Assembly: GCF_050624435.1 (NCBI RefSeq)
Contig: NC_134538.1
Location: forward strand, 112,852,437 to 112,916,436
Source: Tenrec ecaudatus
Taxonomy: Eukaryota; Chordata; Mammalia; Afrosoricida; Tenrecidae
Direction of reading: 5' to 3'
DNA length: 64,000 nt
Both the position numbers and the translations under genes were made by a program. How positions within the stretch are numbered: position 1 is the first letter of the stretch; each line of letters begins with the position of its first letter. Below the pieces are notes generated by a model that saw nothing but the letters and a program-made list of their open reading frames with translations, ran no database searches and was not told where the DNA came from. Shown here piece by piece: positions 46,230 to 58,800 of the stretch.

Positions 46230-46849
46230 ATCACTCATTATAACACACGTAAAGGAAGTCATTTGTGTAGCTGAACAATGTCTCAGGGTATGGATATGCC
46301 ACATTTTGTTAATTCATTGATAATGTGTTCATGTGGTTTTCACTTTTGGGCTACTATGAATGAAGCTATAAACATCTGTATACAAGGTTTTAGGTAGGCA
46401 TTTGTTTTCACCATTTGTGGTATATGGTTAAGTATTAAATTGCTGGATCATGTGGTAACTCTATGTTTAATCATTTGAAAAACTGCCAGAATATTTTCAT
46501 AGTGGCTGCACCATGTCTTACCAGTGGTGTGCACGACTTACATTTGCTCCATATGTTTGTCAACACCGGTTCTGTCGGGATTTTGTTTCCGTCATTCTAG
46601 TGGGTGACAAGCAGTAGTCTCCTGTGGTTTTCATTTGCACCGCTCTGGTGGCTAATGATGTCGAACATGTGCTCATTGGTCATTAGTGTATCTTATTGGA
46701 GAGATTCTCTTTGCCCCTTAAAAATTTGTTTGGTTTTATTACTGATGTGTATGACTTGTTTATATTTCAGAGTACGGGTGTCTTTGCAGATTTAGAAAGC
46801 ATCCTCTCCCGTTATGCAGATTTTCTTTTGATTTTCTTGATGGTGTCGT

Positions 46850-47190
46850 TTAAAGCATGAGACTGCAATGAGCGCACCAGAAGAGCGGAGCACAGTGAAA
46901 AACATAAAAAAAATTAATGTTTAACAAAATAGCAGCTCAAAACATTCAATATTTATAAAACAGAATAAAACCTAAGCATCCAAAAAGCTCAGTGAATACC
47001 AAGGATAAATACAAACAGATCTACAAATGGACACATCATAGTGAAAGTTATGACAGTCAAGGGCAAGGGGGAAACCTTGGAAGCAGCCAGGGAACCATGA
47101 CTCGTGACTTACAAGGCAACCCCACTAAGATGAGCATCGCTTTCTCAGTGGGACAATAGAAGACCAGAAGCAGTGGTAGAATATAGTAAA
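46850..47190 (+). mobile_element. Old L1 fragment, plus strand
   Basis: AAGCTCAGTGAATACCAAGG, CACATCATAGTGAAAGTTAT, GGAAGCAGCCAGGGAACC and a GACAATAGAAGACCAGAAGC block match a degraded internal L1 region. The orientation is opposite to the adjoining L1M, suggesting a second element or an inversion. Confidence 0.5.
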
Positions 47191-48213
47191 GATAGTCTTT
47201 ATTCTTCCAGTTCCAATCGACTGTTAAAGCTTTCTGAAAATTAATTTTAATTGTGAATTGTTTGAAGTTTTACAATTGAGACCATTACTTCTGTATTTAA
47301 CAGTTCAAACCATTCACCAAACCTCCCCCAGTGTTTTACCCCACCCCTTCTCCTAATTTGCTTTACTGCTGTGAACCGACAGCTTCCCTTTAAGTTATCA
47401 TACTTTTCATCTCTATAGATTTAATTCGCTGTTTGTAACTTCCGTCTTGTTATTGATATTCTGGACTGACTACCACAGTGTCATTAGACTTCTTTCACTA
47501 TTTTCCTGCAGTTAAATGATCGTGTACAAAGGGGTTTCAAAAACTCCATGGAAAAAAATAAATGAAAGGATAGTCGAATTTTTTGAAGATCCCTTGAACA
47601 TAATGAATTCTTTGAAGTCTTTCTTGGGTAGATTTGACTGCTAGCCACTCTCATGGGCCATTTCTTTTTTTTTTTTTTACCCTGTCTGAAACTAGCCCAG
47701 GCTCCACGAGCACTGAGGGGCAGGCTTCAATGTTTCTTTTCCTCCTTTTATGACCACCCAGACCAGTGTTTTGATCCGATGGGAAAGGGAAGGGCCATTT
47801 CTTTTGCCTGCTTTTTCTTTTTTCCAATACATGAATCATTGTTTCCTGATTCTTTATAACTTTTGTTGGAAATGGAATTGTTTTAGACAAGACATTGTAA
47901 AGTTCTGCATCCTATCCTTTCACCACCCCTCCTTTGGGGCCTCTCACTATTACATAGCTATATGTATTTGATTAGTTACTGACTGGATTGTACAACTGAA
48001 GTTAATTACATCTCACCGAGTGTGACTCTGGAGAGGTATAGATTTGAGCATGCCCATGGTCACCCTGGAGTGAGACAATTTGAAACTAAAGTTTATATGG
48101 AAATACAAACATTTAAGTTTAGCCATGAAAACTGTAACAAAGAAAATGTACAAGAAGCTCTAGTTTTACTGGAAATTAATTTATACTATATACCATCTAT
48201 AATTAATATATCA
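47191..48213. other. Unassigned, possible L1 3' UTR debris
   Basis: GTGAATTGTTTGAAGTTTTAC and CATTCACCAAACCTCCCCCA near 47255-47330 are reminiscent of a reversed afrotherian L1 3' UTR. Beyond that no family or gene is clear. Confidence 0.35.
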
Positions 48214-48405
48214 AAACCAGAGCCAGTGCTACCTAATCAATTCTGACTCAGAGAGCGATAATGTTCTGCTCTCAAGTGTCTGAGACTATTATGCTTTGTG
48301 ATAGCAGATAGCCTCGTCCTTCTTCTGTGGGGTAGCTCTGGGTTTGACTTGCCAACCTTGTTGTTAGCAATCCAACGCTTACTCAACCATGCCTCCAGGG
48401 CTCCT
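48214..48405 (-). repeat. AfroSINE
   Basis: Starts GCCAGTGCTACCTAATCAAT and ends GCCTCCAGGGCTCCT, the reversed head, with TTGCCAACCTTGTTGTTAGC inside. Confidence 0.85.
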
Positions 48406-49764
48406 GTAATACACAGGGTGGTGCCAATTCATATATGACAAATGAATCAAGAGAAGAGAATACAGAACAATACAAAGTTCATAACTAAGCCAAATGTAAG
48501 AAAATGCAATCTATTACAAAGATGGCATTTCAAATTATTGAGTAAATATGGCCAAGTTAGTAAGTGGTGTTGGAACAGTTAATATTAGAATAAAATATAT
48601 TATTTACAAGAAAAAACCCTGCAGAGATTGGTATTTTATTGTACAACACAAAAACAGACAGAAATTATAAGAAAACAGACATAACTATCTTTTAATATAA
48701 GTTATAGGAAAATATGTTCTTAGTGACTGATATTCAGATGTACTATGACAGGTGCTAATGATGTAGCATCAGAATAAATGCATGCTCCCCTGCTCACTTA
48801 GCATAAATTCCACCAATTAAAAGGAAATTGAATAGATCATTATTTATTCGTTTTAATTACAGTCCTATTTAAAATATTGTCAGACACAAGAGAGCATTGT
48901 ATCCAAAGCAATAAAAATGATTTATATTTTGAAATGTTCCATATTAGTAATATCACACAGGATTTTGATGAAAGTTTCTCAAAATATTCAAATTTCTAAG
49001 TATAAAAATCTATATCTTTATACATTTAATGTATAACAGAGAAATTGAAGGAAAAATAATTTGGGTCACTAAAAAATATGTAATAGACATAATTGAAATC
49101 AAATGCAAAGATATTATTTCCAAACGCCTAGAATAAGATCATACATAAATATTCATTAAAATTTTAATATATGGTAGGATAAGAATATTAAGAATCACTC
49201 TATCCATATAAGATTACATTTGACTAATTTCAAACTTGAAAACATGAACTATAAAAATATGGAAAAATTATTTGCCAAACATTGCCAAAACTCTGGCACT
49301 TATGATGACAAAATGCTCACTACACATTCCAAAGAAATCCAAGCATGGAGTTTCTAAGAAACAGAGTATGACTTGTTTCATTCTGCTGTAAGCAGCACAA
49401 CTGCTTATGGATGATTATTATTTGGAAAAATATGACCAGCTGCTTTCTGTTTTGATTACAGACAATGACGTGGAATAGACTTCAACTGTACTACATAAAC
49501 TTTCATTCACCAATATGGACATTTTTTCTACAATGGTTATAGTAGGAAGGGAGAAAGTGAAAGTTTGCTATTGAAAACATGACGAGTTGAACTAACAACT
49601 CTATCTTCAAAGTTACATAAAATGGGCTGTAATTTTTTTAATAACTTGGAATGGGTTAGATACGTTTTACCCTGATGATAGTGGGATGAACATATTCATA
49701 GTCTCTTTTGATTATACAGTTCTTGGTCTCAAAATTCTGGAAGCAATGTTACCTAGAACATAAC
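48406..49764. other. AT-rich DNA, nothing recognised
   Basis: No gene or assignable repeat; very AT-rich with stops in all frames. Confidence 0.45.
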
Positions 49765-49945
49765 GGAGCTCTGGTGATGCTGTGCCTTAAACTTTAGACT
49801 TCAAATCCAAAAGGTCACCACACGGCAGAGGGGAGCTCGTCTGCTTCCAAGTCTATGGACACTTCAGAAAGTCATGGTGCATTTCTCCGCTGTCACACAG
49901 AGTGGCAAGGAGCCAGGACCAACTGTGCAGCAGTAAATTCAGGGG
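49765..49945 (+). repeat. AfroSINE
   Basis: Head GGAGCTCTGGTGATGCTGTG, then AAATCCAAAAGGTCACCACA, and tail TGTCACACAGAGTGGCAAGG. Diverged. Confidence 0.7.
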
Positions 49946-50559
49946 ATTTGGCTATATGGGTTTAAGACAAACAATTACAAATTAAAAGCTGTAGATGTTT
50001 CTGTCCCCGATGGCGATGCCAATTTTAAATGGCTTTTTGTAGCTAGATAATTTTCATTGATTTAAAAAGTTTAGAATCATCTTAGATATAAATTGTTACG
50101 ATTTTATGTGACTTTAAAAATAATGAAAATTTTATTGATTGTAGATATATTCATTTAAAATCAAACTTATTGACATGGGTGAAGCAAAAAATTTAAATCC
50201 AAATTGAAATACCAAGGGATTTATGTGCACTTAGCAGCAATAACAACTTGCGTATATGCATATACATACATATATGTGTAAGAAATATAAAATTCATGGA
50301 AGAATAAATATAAAAGAACAGCATTATTTTACCTGTAGAAGTTATGGTGAAACAATACATATTTAATAAACTGAATGCTCATGCAGCATAGTTACTTAAG
50401 AAGCAACGCTGTAAATATATTTTTAAAAATCTAGAGATAGCTATCTCAGTAAGCAGATGCAGTGCTGGAAGCATTCACTTAAGGGGAAAACAGGGTCAGA
50501 CAGTTAACTCCCTACTCAACTGAGAGAGATCCCTATCTGTGCCTGTTCCAAAGCAAGGT
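49946..50559. other. AT-rich DNA, nothing recognised
   Basis: Contains a short TATATGCATATACATACATA-like tract near 50255. No gene seen. Confidence 0.45.
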
Positions 50560-51330
50560 GAGTCGGCAGAATGCAGAACATACCCAATTATAACAGTAAT
50601 ATCACCCATAGGTTGGATTTTGTTAAAGATAATTCAAAATGATTGCAGCAGTACATCAGATGAGAACTGGGAATCAATTCAAGTGAGATTCTGAAGATGA
50701 TCTAGAACCAGGGCGATCACAGCTAATGTCAGATGGCCTATGAGTGAAGCAGGGAATACCAGAATGTTGCTTGTCTGAGTTTACTGACAATGCAAAGACG
50801 TTTGACTGTGTTGGTCATAACAAACTATCAAGAACATGGCTAAGTATGGGTATTCCAGAGCATCTAATAATGTACCTGGGGAGCTTCTACATGGACCAAA
50901 AAGTTGCCATTGCAGCAGAGTAGTGGTAAACTGTGTGCTTTAAAATCAGGAGAGGGGTGAGTCAGCTATGCATGCCTTGACTATACGTATTCCATGTGCA
51001 TATTGGGCAAATAATATGAAAACCTAAACTGTCTGAAGAAGGATGCAGCATCAAAATTGTAGAAAGCAGAGTCATTAACTATCTGAAATATGCAGATTGC
51101 AATGCGTGCTTGCTGAAAGCAAAGATGACTTAAAGCCTTCAATGTGGATTACATCTTGACATTAAAAAATAAACCCAACCCACACCACTGGACAAAGAAG
51201 CAATGCCAAGAAAAGGGGGGAGATATCGACATTTTCAAGAAGTTCATTTTATTTGGATCCACAACTAACACCCATCGAAATAGCAATTAAGAAATCATTG
51301 GAAAACTATTGCATTGGGTCTAGAAATGAG
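50560..51330 (+). mobile_element. BovB/RTE reverse-transcriptase fragment
   Basis: GTTTACTGACAATGCAAAGA (family FIDYAKAFD region, diverged), CAAACTATCAAGAACATGGC, a CTGAAATATGCAGATTGCAA block where the YADD catalytic motif has decayed, and a TTGGATCCACAACTAACAC block. Plus orientation; both ends truncated; no intact frame. Confidence 0.82.
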
Positions 51331-51409
51331 AAGAGGGCATGGCATAAAGCTATTATACTTTTCAAATATAGGCCCTTTTGTTCTACTTTTATTATAGATT
51401 TTGTTGTTG

Positions 51410-51980
51410 TTAAGCATTTTTATTAATTATGCAGTCAAAATAAATTAGTAAAAAGTTGGACAAAAGAGGTGTGATCTGTCCTGAATTTTCACCTTTGTTA
51501 AGATCCATACAAATGGGGTATCAACCAGATAACTAGCATCTAGGCTCAGGGACAGTGAATTATTTCATAGGGCTAGCCAAAGTCTCTGTAACTCCCACGA
51601 AATAATCTTTTCCTGCATGGGTCTGGGTAAGAATTTAGGAGAAGACACTGAGAAGATTCACCTCTGAGTAATTGTTGGCAAGATTCTTTGTGAGTGCCAT
51701 CCTCGTGGGTATGAAGCAAGCCCTCCGAGAAACTGGAGGGGCGATTTCACTACCAGCAAGAGAAGTGCTGGAGCATGTCCTCTGGACCCTGAGATACCTG
51801 CATAGTGAATCGCCTTGAACTAGAAGGCAGATCTGAAATCTGAGGAATGAGAGTGGAGTAGCAGAAGCGGAAGAAGCAAAGGCAGAGCATGCTACTGAAT
51901 GGTGAACTTCCCAGCCCTCAGAACAAGTAACCGAATGCTTTGGGCCGGGTGGTTGGCTTGCAGAGTGGAAAGACACTGGA
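51410..51980 (-). pseudogene. Possible processed pseudogene or retrocopy, unidentified
   Basis: The minus strand has a 113-codon frame (51635-51976), CpG-bearing and GC-richer than its flanks. It runs on to an AATAAA on the minus strand at about 51419-51424 followed by an AACAACAACAAAA tail-like end. This looks like a reverse-transcribed transcript placed beside a BovB. I do not recognise the protein, and the frame may be leader sequence. Confidence 0.3.
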
Positions 51981-52884
51981 CATTTAATTCAGAGAGCTGG
52001 GTTTGCTGACCATGGAGCTGAAGCTCCATAACTTATTGAAGCCTATGAAGCAGAATAACATTACATAGTTAATGGATACTAATCTATCAACCAGCTAAAA
52101 TAGCTATAGTAGGGCTCTGCCATTTATTTTTGGCTACTTCATACCAAGTGTTGACAGCAGCCTTCAGTCTTGAAATGCTTAGGAAAAGAAGTGACTTTCT
52201 AATTGTCTTGTCTCTTTTTTTGGCATATTCAATTAATTGTCACATCAAGTGCTCATGTCCATACATGAAAAATTGCCCAGCACGTATAAAAGAATGCTCA
52301 CTTTGTAAGGTTAAAGTTGCCCCCAAGAACTGATTTTAATGACTGTTTCCATCACGTGTATTTTATAGCTCTAGTTATTTCTGTTCCTATTTGCTATGCA
52401 AGGATCGCTGCAAATTCTAGAACTCCAGGCGGTAGAGCTCTTCCCCCCTGCCCCCGCCCCCCCGTTCTGCTAGCTACAGCTGCTTGTAAATACCATGGAA
52501 CTTGGGACTCTAAATGCCTGCTGCTGTAGGAGGGCTTACATAACTTTTCCTGGCTCTTGGTAGAAAGGAGCAGTCTCCAACTTGAAAATATAGCACTCTT
52601 CAATTTCTCCAGCCACAGGTTATTTAGAAGTCATTTGCACTGTAATCTTCCTTGTGGTTATGGTTGTAAAAACTATCATTTCACTTCCCCCGAAGTTTCA
52701 CAGTTTAATTGTTTCAATTATATGTTCACTCTATTATAGCACCAACTTCTCCCAAAGATCCCAGAATAACTGAAGATCATATGTATGAGTGTTGAGCAAA
52801 TGTAGAGAAGAGGGTATGATTGTAATTAGGGGTTCTATCTATCTATGAACTAAGGTATAGCATTGATGAACACAACTCTTTTTT
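51981..52884. other. Unassigned, no gene
   Basis: No recognised repeat. A C-rich tract at 52444-52472 could form a minus-strand G-quadruplex. Confidence 0.4.
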
Positions 52885-53860
52885 AAAAAATATTATTAGG
52901 GTTAATACAGATATCATATCATTCATAGCTCAACTACATCAAGCAGATTATACAATTGCTACCACAATCTGCTTCACAACGTCCTTTTCCTTCCTGAGCT
53001 CCTTGACATCAGCTCACCCCTCCACCCCGCACCCCCACCCTACTCCTCCCACCCTACTCCCTCCCCACCCCCACACTACCCTGTACCCCCCAGGAACCCC
53101 TCATCTATGTCCTGTCCTTACAGGTTCTTCAACCCTAGGTTGCATCCTACTGAAAAACAGAAAACAAAAATGGAACACGGTGACCCTAAATATCATAACA
53201 CATCTGAGACAAACCCCAATAGCAACAAATAAAAAGCAACAAAAAACAACCCAGAAAAATGTTGAAAACCAGGTCAAACCTCAGAGGGGGATCAACTGAC
53301 AAGGGTTTAACCATTCAGGTGAGGTTTATCCTTTCAATCTTCTACAGCCATCTCTGCGATGTACTCTGGTTAGTAACCACTTTCCTCCCCTCCCTCTATT
53401 ATGGACAAGGGAGATCACCCGAGGCTTATTTCCTAGGTAGATCCCACAAATGTATCTTGGGAACCTACTGTCATCCATCGCCTTCTGCAAACAGGAAGCT
53501 CACAATTTAGCCTCTGGTACTCTTCTGTCCCTCAATTTCCGATTATATGATTTACATCCTTCAGTGACTGATGTTGGTGTGCTTCTTTCCTGTGGACTTG
53601 GTTGATATCCCACTTACATATCTGCTTGTTGGGACACAAGCCTTTAAAAACTCATTTCATCTAATAGCCAGGCACCATCTATTTTCTCTGCACATTTTGC
53701 TGTTGCACTAATTTCTTCTGTGTTCCCTTCCTGAGAGCAAGTGTCCAGCAGGTCCATGATGTAAGAACGAATTGTTCTAATTGTTAGTTGGAGCTAGGAT
53801 TTAGTGCAAGCCCCAAACCCATTGATTTTTGTTTTGTTTACTTTAACATACGTCTTACTT
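52885..53860 (-). mobile_element. Older tenrec-type L1 3' UTR
   Basis: Follows the main 3' UTR in outline: AATATTATTAGGGTTAATAC start, ATTGCTACCACAATCTGCTT, a C-rich tract (53013-53100), GTTGGTGTGCTTCTTTCCTG, GCCAGGCACCATCTATTTTC. It is diverged and carries extra segments. No coding part. Confidence 0.72.
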
Positions 53861-54544
53861 TTTTTCTTTCTTTCTATTTTTGGGGTTTTTTGTTGTTTGT
53901 TTGTTTGAGTATTGTCTGTTAATTTTTTCAGTAAATTATGTTATTGGAGGATCTTACATATAACAATCCAACTGGTATTATTTTCATAGAGCCAACATGG
54001 CAGGAGAAGCCCAACAGCCTATAACACTAAGAGATATTGTCTCGGTTAATACATTCAGTTGGAAAACCAACTATGAAATGAAGGTATATCAAGCTGAAAA
54101 GACCTAAGTGATATGTCCTTCAGCTATTTTAACCTAGAGTAATTCTTTCATGAAATCCAAGGAGAGAAGCGCCACCCACCTCCTCCACAAATTCTTAAAC
54201 TAAAATGTATAATCTGAACTTTAGGGTCTGACACTTATGGGGACAACTTTGGTATATTCCTGCCTACCATTTTATTAATGTTTATTAATAAAACATTAAT
54301 GTTAGGGTTTATGTTAAATTAACACAATTATATTTTGTAATATTTCTGAAACCCCTTCCCAGTGGAAAACCACATAAGAGATGTCTGCGTGCATTAGAAG
54401 AGGGAAAGGTTGTTGCGTCAGAGATGATGAAAGTTTTAAAGTAAACTACTCATTTTCTAATATTGGTTAATTTCTAGGATTCTCATAAATCCAGTATATG
54501 AATTTTTTAAAATGCTCATTAGTACTAGTGACATTAAATAAATC
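53861..54544. other. Unassigned AT-rich DNA
   Basis: Starts with a T/TG-rich tract (53870-53915). A short inverted motif around ATTAATGTTTATTAATAAAAC occurs near 54275. No gene. Confidence 0.4.
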
Positions 54545-54830
54545 ATACACTTCCAGAGAAATGACCAAACCATGTTGGAAAAAGTGCAGCCAGCATGCTC
54601 CTTGGGAGCATGTTATTAGAAGGATCCATTCTCTGGAATATAACATCATTTCGTACAGTGTGGGGTCAGCAAAAAAGTGAAAAAAAAAAAAACAACCACC
54701 AGAGAATAGATTGATGTGCCATCTGCAACAAGGCACTCGCCCCTCGGAGTCTGTGCGAGGTGGTACAGGGACAGACGGTGCTCTCCTCTGTCCTACCAGG
54801 GTGACAGATTTGGAGCTCATGTGGCCCAAT
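54545..54830 (+). mobile_element. BovB 3' fragment
   Basis: AAAAGTGCAGCCAGCATGCT, TGTTATTAGAAGGATCCATT, TAGATTGATGTGCCATCTGC and CAACAAGGCACTCG follow BovB order in plus orientation, with an A run in the middle. Confidence 0.72.
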
Positions 54831-54837
54831 GCAGCTA

Positions 54838-54955
54838 GCTGAGCTTTCTACTCCTGGAAACGGTCACAGTGAGAAACTCACAGGGGCAAGTCTGTCCTTT
54901 CTCATAGGGCTGCTAGGAGTCAGAATCGATTCAATGGCCGTGGGTTTGTTTTAAT
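54838..54955 (+). repeat. AfroSINE 3' half
   Basis: GGCTGCTAGGAGTCAGAATC then GATTCAATGGCCGTGGGTTT is a well-kept SINE tail; the head is missing. Confidence 0.88.
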
Positions 54956-55399
54956 AAAACAATAATATTAAGTTTATATTATGTTTTACGTGTCACTTTT
55001 GAGCTATTCATAAGTAAAGAGTGAAATTCTGAACAGGACTTAATAATGTGTACACTGTTCTAAGGATAAGAAAGAGCACCGAATCGAGTTCTAGCACTGT
55101 CATTCACTCTCTGAGTAAACCGGAACAAGTCACATGCTACCTTGACCGCAGTAAGTCACTTCACTGGCCACGTTTGTAGCTGAAGTTCTGAATGCCTTCT
55201 CTTTCTGAAATCTTACTTCTTATTTCAATAAATGGTGCCTTTGACACAGACTGTTTTCTGGTTGATCATAAGGATTAATTTGAGTTACCAGGCTGACATA
55301 TGGGTGTTCCTGTCTTCTCTCAAAGCACCGCGTGTGTCCTCCCAAGCTATTGACTAAGTAGTAAAGACTATCTTAATTAGGTAAAAGGTGAATCTTCCT
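54956..55399. other. Unassigned DNA
   Basis: Nothing recognised. Confidence 0.4.
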
Positions 55400-55930
55400 T
55401 GGTGTTGCATTAGTCTTGTTTCAGTCAGGGCCAGAGAGCAAACAGGAAAACAGGAGTTTCATAAAATAATCAGGCCTTTTATCTCTGCGGCGCCAGTGTG
55501 GGGGCGGGACAACTGTTGGAATAACTGTCTGTCTAAAGACAGCAATGGGAAAATGAAGAAGGGAACGACGAAGGGTTTCAGATCGAAGCCCCAAGTGGGT
55601 GGGGAAGGCACAACAAATGTGACAGGGAAGCCTGGGGAGACATCTGTGAAGCACTGAGTCTAATTACCGTGGCGAAAAGGTGCAAGTTCCCGTGGAGCTC
55701 TGCAGAGCCAAGGAACCAACCGAGCGACCACATCCCACTGAGAATAGTGCCTTCGGCTCCACTTTCTCCTTCCCCAACTCCGTATTTTGCAGAATATAGG
55801 ACATGGAGCTCACGGCCTCGAAATGAATTCGTTGGTGCTCAGTTGACGAAAGGCAACTAGATGCAGGTGGCATGCTAGTTAATACGAACTTCTGCGAGAC
55901 CTCTGTAAGCCCATGGAGCTGCAATTTTTA
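55400..55930. repeat. GC-richer LTR-like block, unidentified
   Basis: CpG-bearing sequence (GCGGCGCCAGTGTGGGGGCG near 55488) in an AT-rich setting, with a CAGTCAGGGCCAGAGAGCAA block at its left as in some LTRs. Frames on both strands lack a protein-like signature. Could be a solo LTR or a retrocopy; no family named. Confidence 0.35.
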
Positions 55931-56545
55931 TGAAGTGGTAGCACAGTCAATAATAGTTGAATATTAATCAGATTTTCAATGATAGCCATGGTATTTTATA
56001 TCTTATGAAATATAGAGAAGTATGACTTTCCTGAAGTTTAGTCAAAAGCTTTTTTAAAAAAAATAGCATTTAAATTGCACTTGAATAAATATTTTTCAAG
56101 TGACAGGCAATTCTCTATTGTATAAAACAAAAGATAGTGGCAGTTGTTTTTACATTGAAAATTTGCTTGAAATATTGTAATTTTTTGCAACATTTCAACT
56201 GATACTATCTTTTATTCATGATAAAGTTATCAAATGATGAGCTTACATTGTCTCCATTATAGTAATATGGAATTTATGTTTTGCCCACTGAAAATTTTAT
56301 TTAATCTAAAATATGTTTTATTACCTCATACTTGACAGTTATAAAACTGAGAGTAGAATCATTAGTATCTTAAATAATTATGATGCTAGATTTAAGTACT
56401 CATCATTTTCAAGTTGTGAAAAAAATATTAATTTTCCTTGAATGATTGCTATGGAGCTGGAAGCATCAATATTTATGTTTTGTTTTATTTATTTACATTC
56501 GTATTGGGGGAAATTATAATTACAAATGGTTGCAATATTTTAAAG
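55931..56545. other. AT-rich DNA, nothing recognised
   Basis: No gene or repeat recognised. Confidence 0.45.
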
Positions 56546-56700
56546 GAGCCCTGGTGGTCTAATGAGTGACTGCGAAGTCAACAGTTTGAACACGTGGGAC
56601 AAAGAGGAGGCTTTCTGGGCCCATAGAAACTTACAGCCCAGTGCTGTCTATTCTGTCTATGAGTCAGGTTGGATTTCATGTCAGTGAGTTTGGTTTATAT
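56546..56700 (+). repeat. AfroSINE
   Basis: Head GGAGCCCTGGTGGTCTAATG is near consensus; ends with ATGTCAGTGAGTTTGGTTT. Slightly shortened in the body. Confidence 0.88.
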
Positions 56701-58311
56701 TCTTTAAAAATTCTTCATACATTTTATTCCTCATGCTAAAATAAGTTATACACCGAACAAATCATAACAAACAAAACTATTAAACTAAGCAATTGGTATT
56801 CTGGATCATGTTACCTAACTAGGGTTAAAAATAAATAAGTCTGGATTTGCAATCGGATGCATATAGCAAATGTAGGGATGTTGGAAATTGAGATTGCTGT
56901 GACCAAGGAAGGTCAGAAACATTGTAAATAGGTTGTGTCACAGGATAACAATTACTGTTGTCACTCACAAACTAAATCAAGATGGTCAAAAGAATAATTC
57001 AAAAGGGCAGAAGTGCCAAACCAGCACTTAGATCTCCTTCAACCTTGAAACTGAATTTAACCTCATGGTTCTATTTTCAGCAAAAGAATTTACTGGTCTA
57101 TAAGGTGAACAATAATAACAAGGGAGATATGCACTTCTGAGAACAGTCACCCATGGGAGAGAGAGCAAAGGACAGCATTCACCCATGGATCATGCTGGGA
57201 AGGCAGGAGAGCCCAGGGAGGAAGAGTGGTTGGAAATAAGAAGCGCAGGGGTGATTGGTACATTGTAGGGATTGCAACCACTGTGTCCACAAAGTGCACT
57301 TGAGTCATTGACTGGAAAAGTAATGTGCACTGTCCTCTGGTACTCAGCCCAAAATAGACATGAGGTGAGTACTTGTAAGCTGTAGTTGAATGATGAAACC
57401 ATATGTCTTCTTCAATTGGCCTTATTTCCTAGATTAAGTATTTTTTAGCAATATGCATATTTACCTTTTTGTCTTTGAGGTTCTGACCCTCATTAATGTA
57501 CTTCTTGGATCTTAACTAGCTAGTCCATTAAAGAGATCATTTGTTAAAGGTAGTTGGTATTGTGCTGAATAGAGTTCAAATAGATGCTGCCAATATTCAA
57601 GTTATACAATAATGTGTCAATTATCTAATCTTACACTTCTGTAAAATCATTCCTGCTTTCCATTTATTTTCAGTATGGTTGCTCAGTCAATCTAAAAGAT
57701 AATCATATGAAAATGTGATGAATCATTTAAATAGGTATGTATACAAAAGAGGATAATGGGACATTGCATTGGGACACTTAATGTAGACTAGTGGGGAAAG
57801 TATCTATTGGATTTTATTTTCCTAAATGATTTATTTCAGTCTAAATGTTGCGTTCCACAAAATCATAATTTTGTGCCAAGCAAATAATCAGACAAGAAAT
57901 CAAACTATGGAGTGTTCCAGAATTTATAAATAAGTCAGCTTTACTAAAGCAAAGATAGAGATAACAGCAAGAACTGAGCTAATAATTTTTTAATCAAGTA
58001 TTAAAAATTATTAATTTCATTTTATCACATTTATATTCTTAAAAATGATGGCAAGATGTCTAAGGATCTTAAATAAAATAATATAAATATAAAATATTTA
58101 TATTGCAGTAATTTATGCAGCTATTTTAATGAAGATATATTCAAAATTAGAAACAAATATGCTAAGATATGCTTCATTTTGGTGAAAAATATTGTTATGA
58201 AGCAAAATTACAACAAGAGGAAATAAACTTTCTAAGACATAAAAATATAATTAATCTGTTTGTTTTTTCTTGCTTGACTGTGTAGCTCATAGTACCATCA
58301 TAGTTGATATG
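56701..58311. other. AT-rich DNA, nothing recognised
   Basis: No gene or assignable repeat; 58020-58110 is nearly pure A/T. Confidence 0.45.
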
Positions 58312-58605
58312 TAGTTAGGAGCCATCATGTTGGCACCAACCCATAGTGACTCTGCACAATGGAACAGAACACTGTCCAGTCCTGCGCCATGCCTAGATAT
58401 AGTCTAGGGATTTATTTAAAGAGAAGATAAGAAAGTATTAATGTCACAATTTTGGGTGTTCAATTGGAAGTAGTCAATAGACATGAATAGTTCTTATTCT
58501 AGAGTAATTTTTCTTTAAAATGTTGATTTTTGAATCGTCAACATATTGGTAAAGTAATACTTTTACACAGTCTTCCCCTTTTTTTGCTGAACCTTTACCT
58601 TATCA
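58312..58605 (-). mobile_element. BovB 3' end, left piece
   Basis: GGAGCCATCATGTTGGCACC and GTCCAGTCCTGCGCCATGCC give the minus-strand BovB end. About 160 bp of unrelated AT-rich sequence follows, then BovB resumes at CTTCCCCTTTTTTTGCTGAA. Confidence 0.7.
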
Positions 58606-58800
58606 AGGAGCCCTGGTGGCACAGTCAGTTAGGCATTGCAGTTAGTAGTTCAAAACCAATCATTCCATGGGAAAAAGATGAGCCTTTCTACTTCTATAGA
58701 GATTTGTGGTTCAGAAACCCAACCACTGAGGCAGTTCTATTCTGTCCAATAGGGTGAGACTGACTCAGAATCAATTAGTGGGCATTGAGTTTGAGTTACT
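58606..58800 (+). repeat. AfroSINE inserted in BovB
   Basis: Head GGAGCCCTGGTGGCACAGTC is close to consensus and the tail ends AGTGGGCATTGAGTTTGAG. Flanked by CTTTACCTTATCAA and ACTTTACCAAA, an imperfect target duplication made of BovB sequence. Confidence 0.92.

Larger units (their letters stand above)
45480..46848 (-). mobile_element. Old L1M, minus strand, interrupted twice
   Basis: The reversed 3' UTR (CATGCAACTGTCACTATAAT, then TAAACGGAATCACATATTAA) leads to ORF2 3' end blocks (CTCTTAGCATAATGTTTTTA, GTATGGATATGCCACATTTT, CATAGTGGCTGCACCATGTC, TGGTGGCTAATGATGTCGAA). BovB is inserted at 45692-45905 and a young L1 end at 45957-46229. Strongly diverged with no intact frame. Confidence 0.75.

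Noticed and set aside
53003..53299. Pro/His-rich 98-codon frame
   Set aside because: Arises from the C-rich tract of the older L1 3' UTR.
58606..58680. tRNA gene
   Set aside because: AfroSINE heads look tRNA-like (A- and B-box remnants), but cloverleaf pairing is not kept and a SINE body follows.
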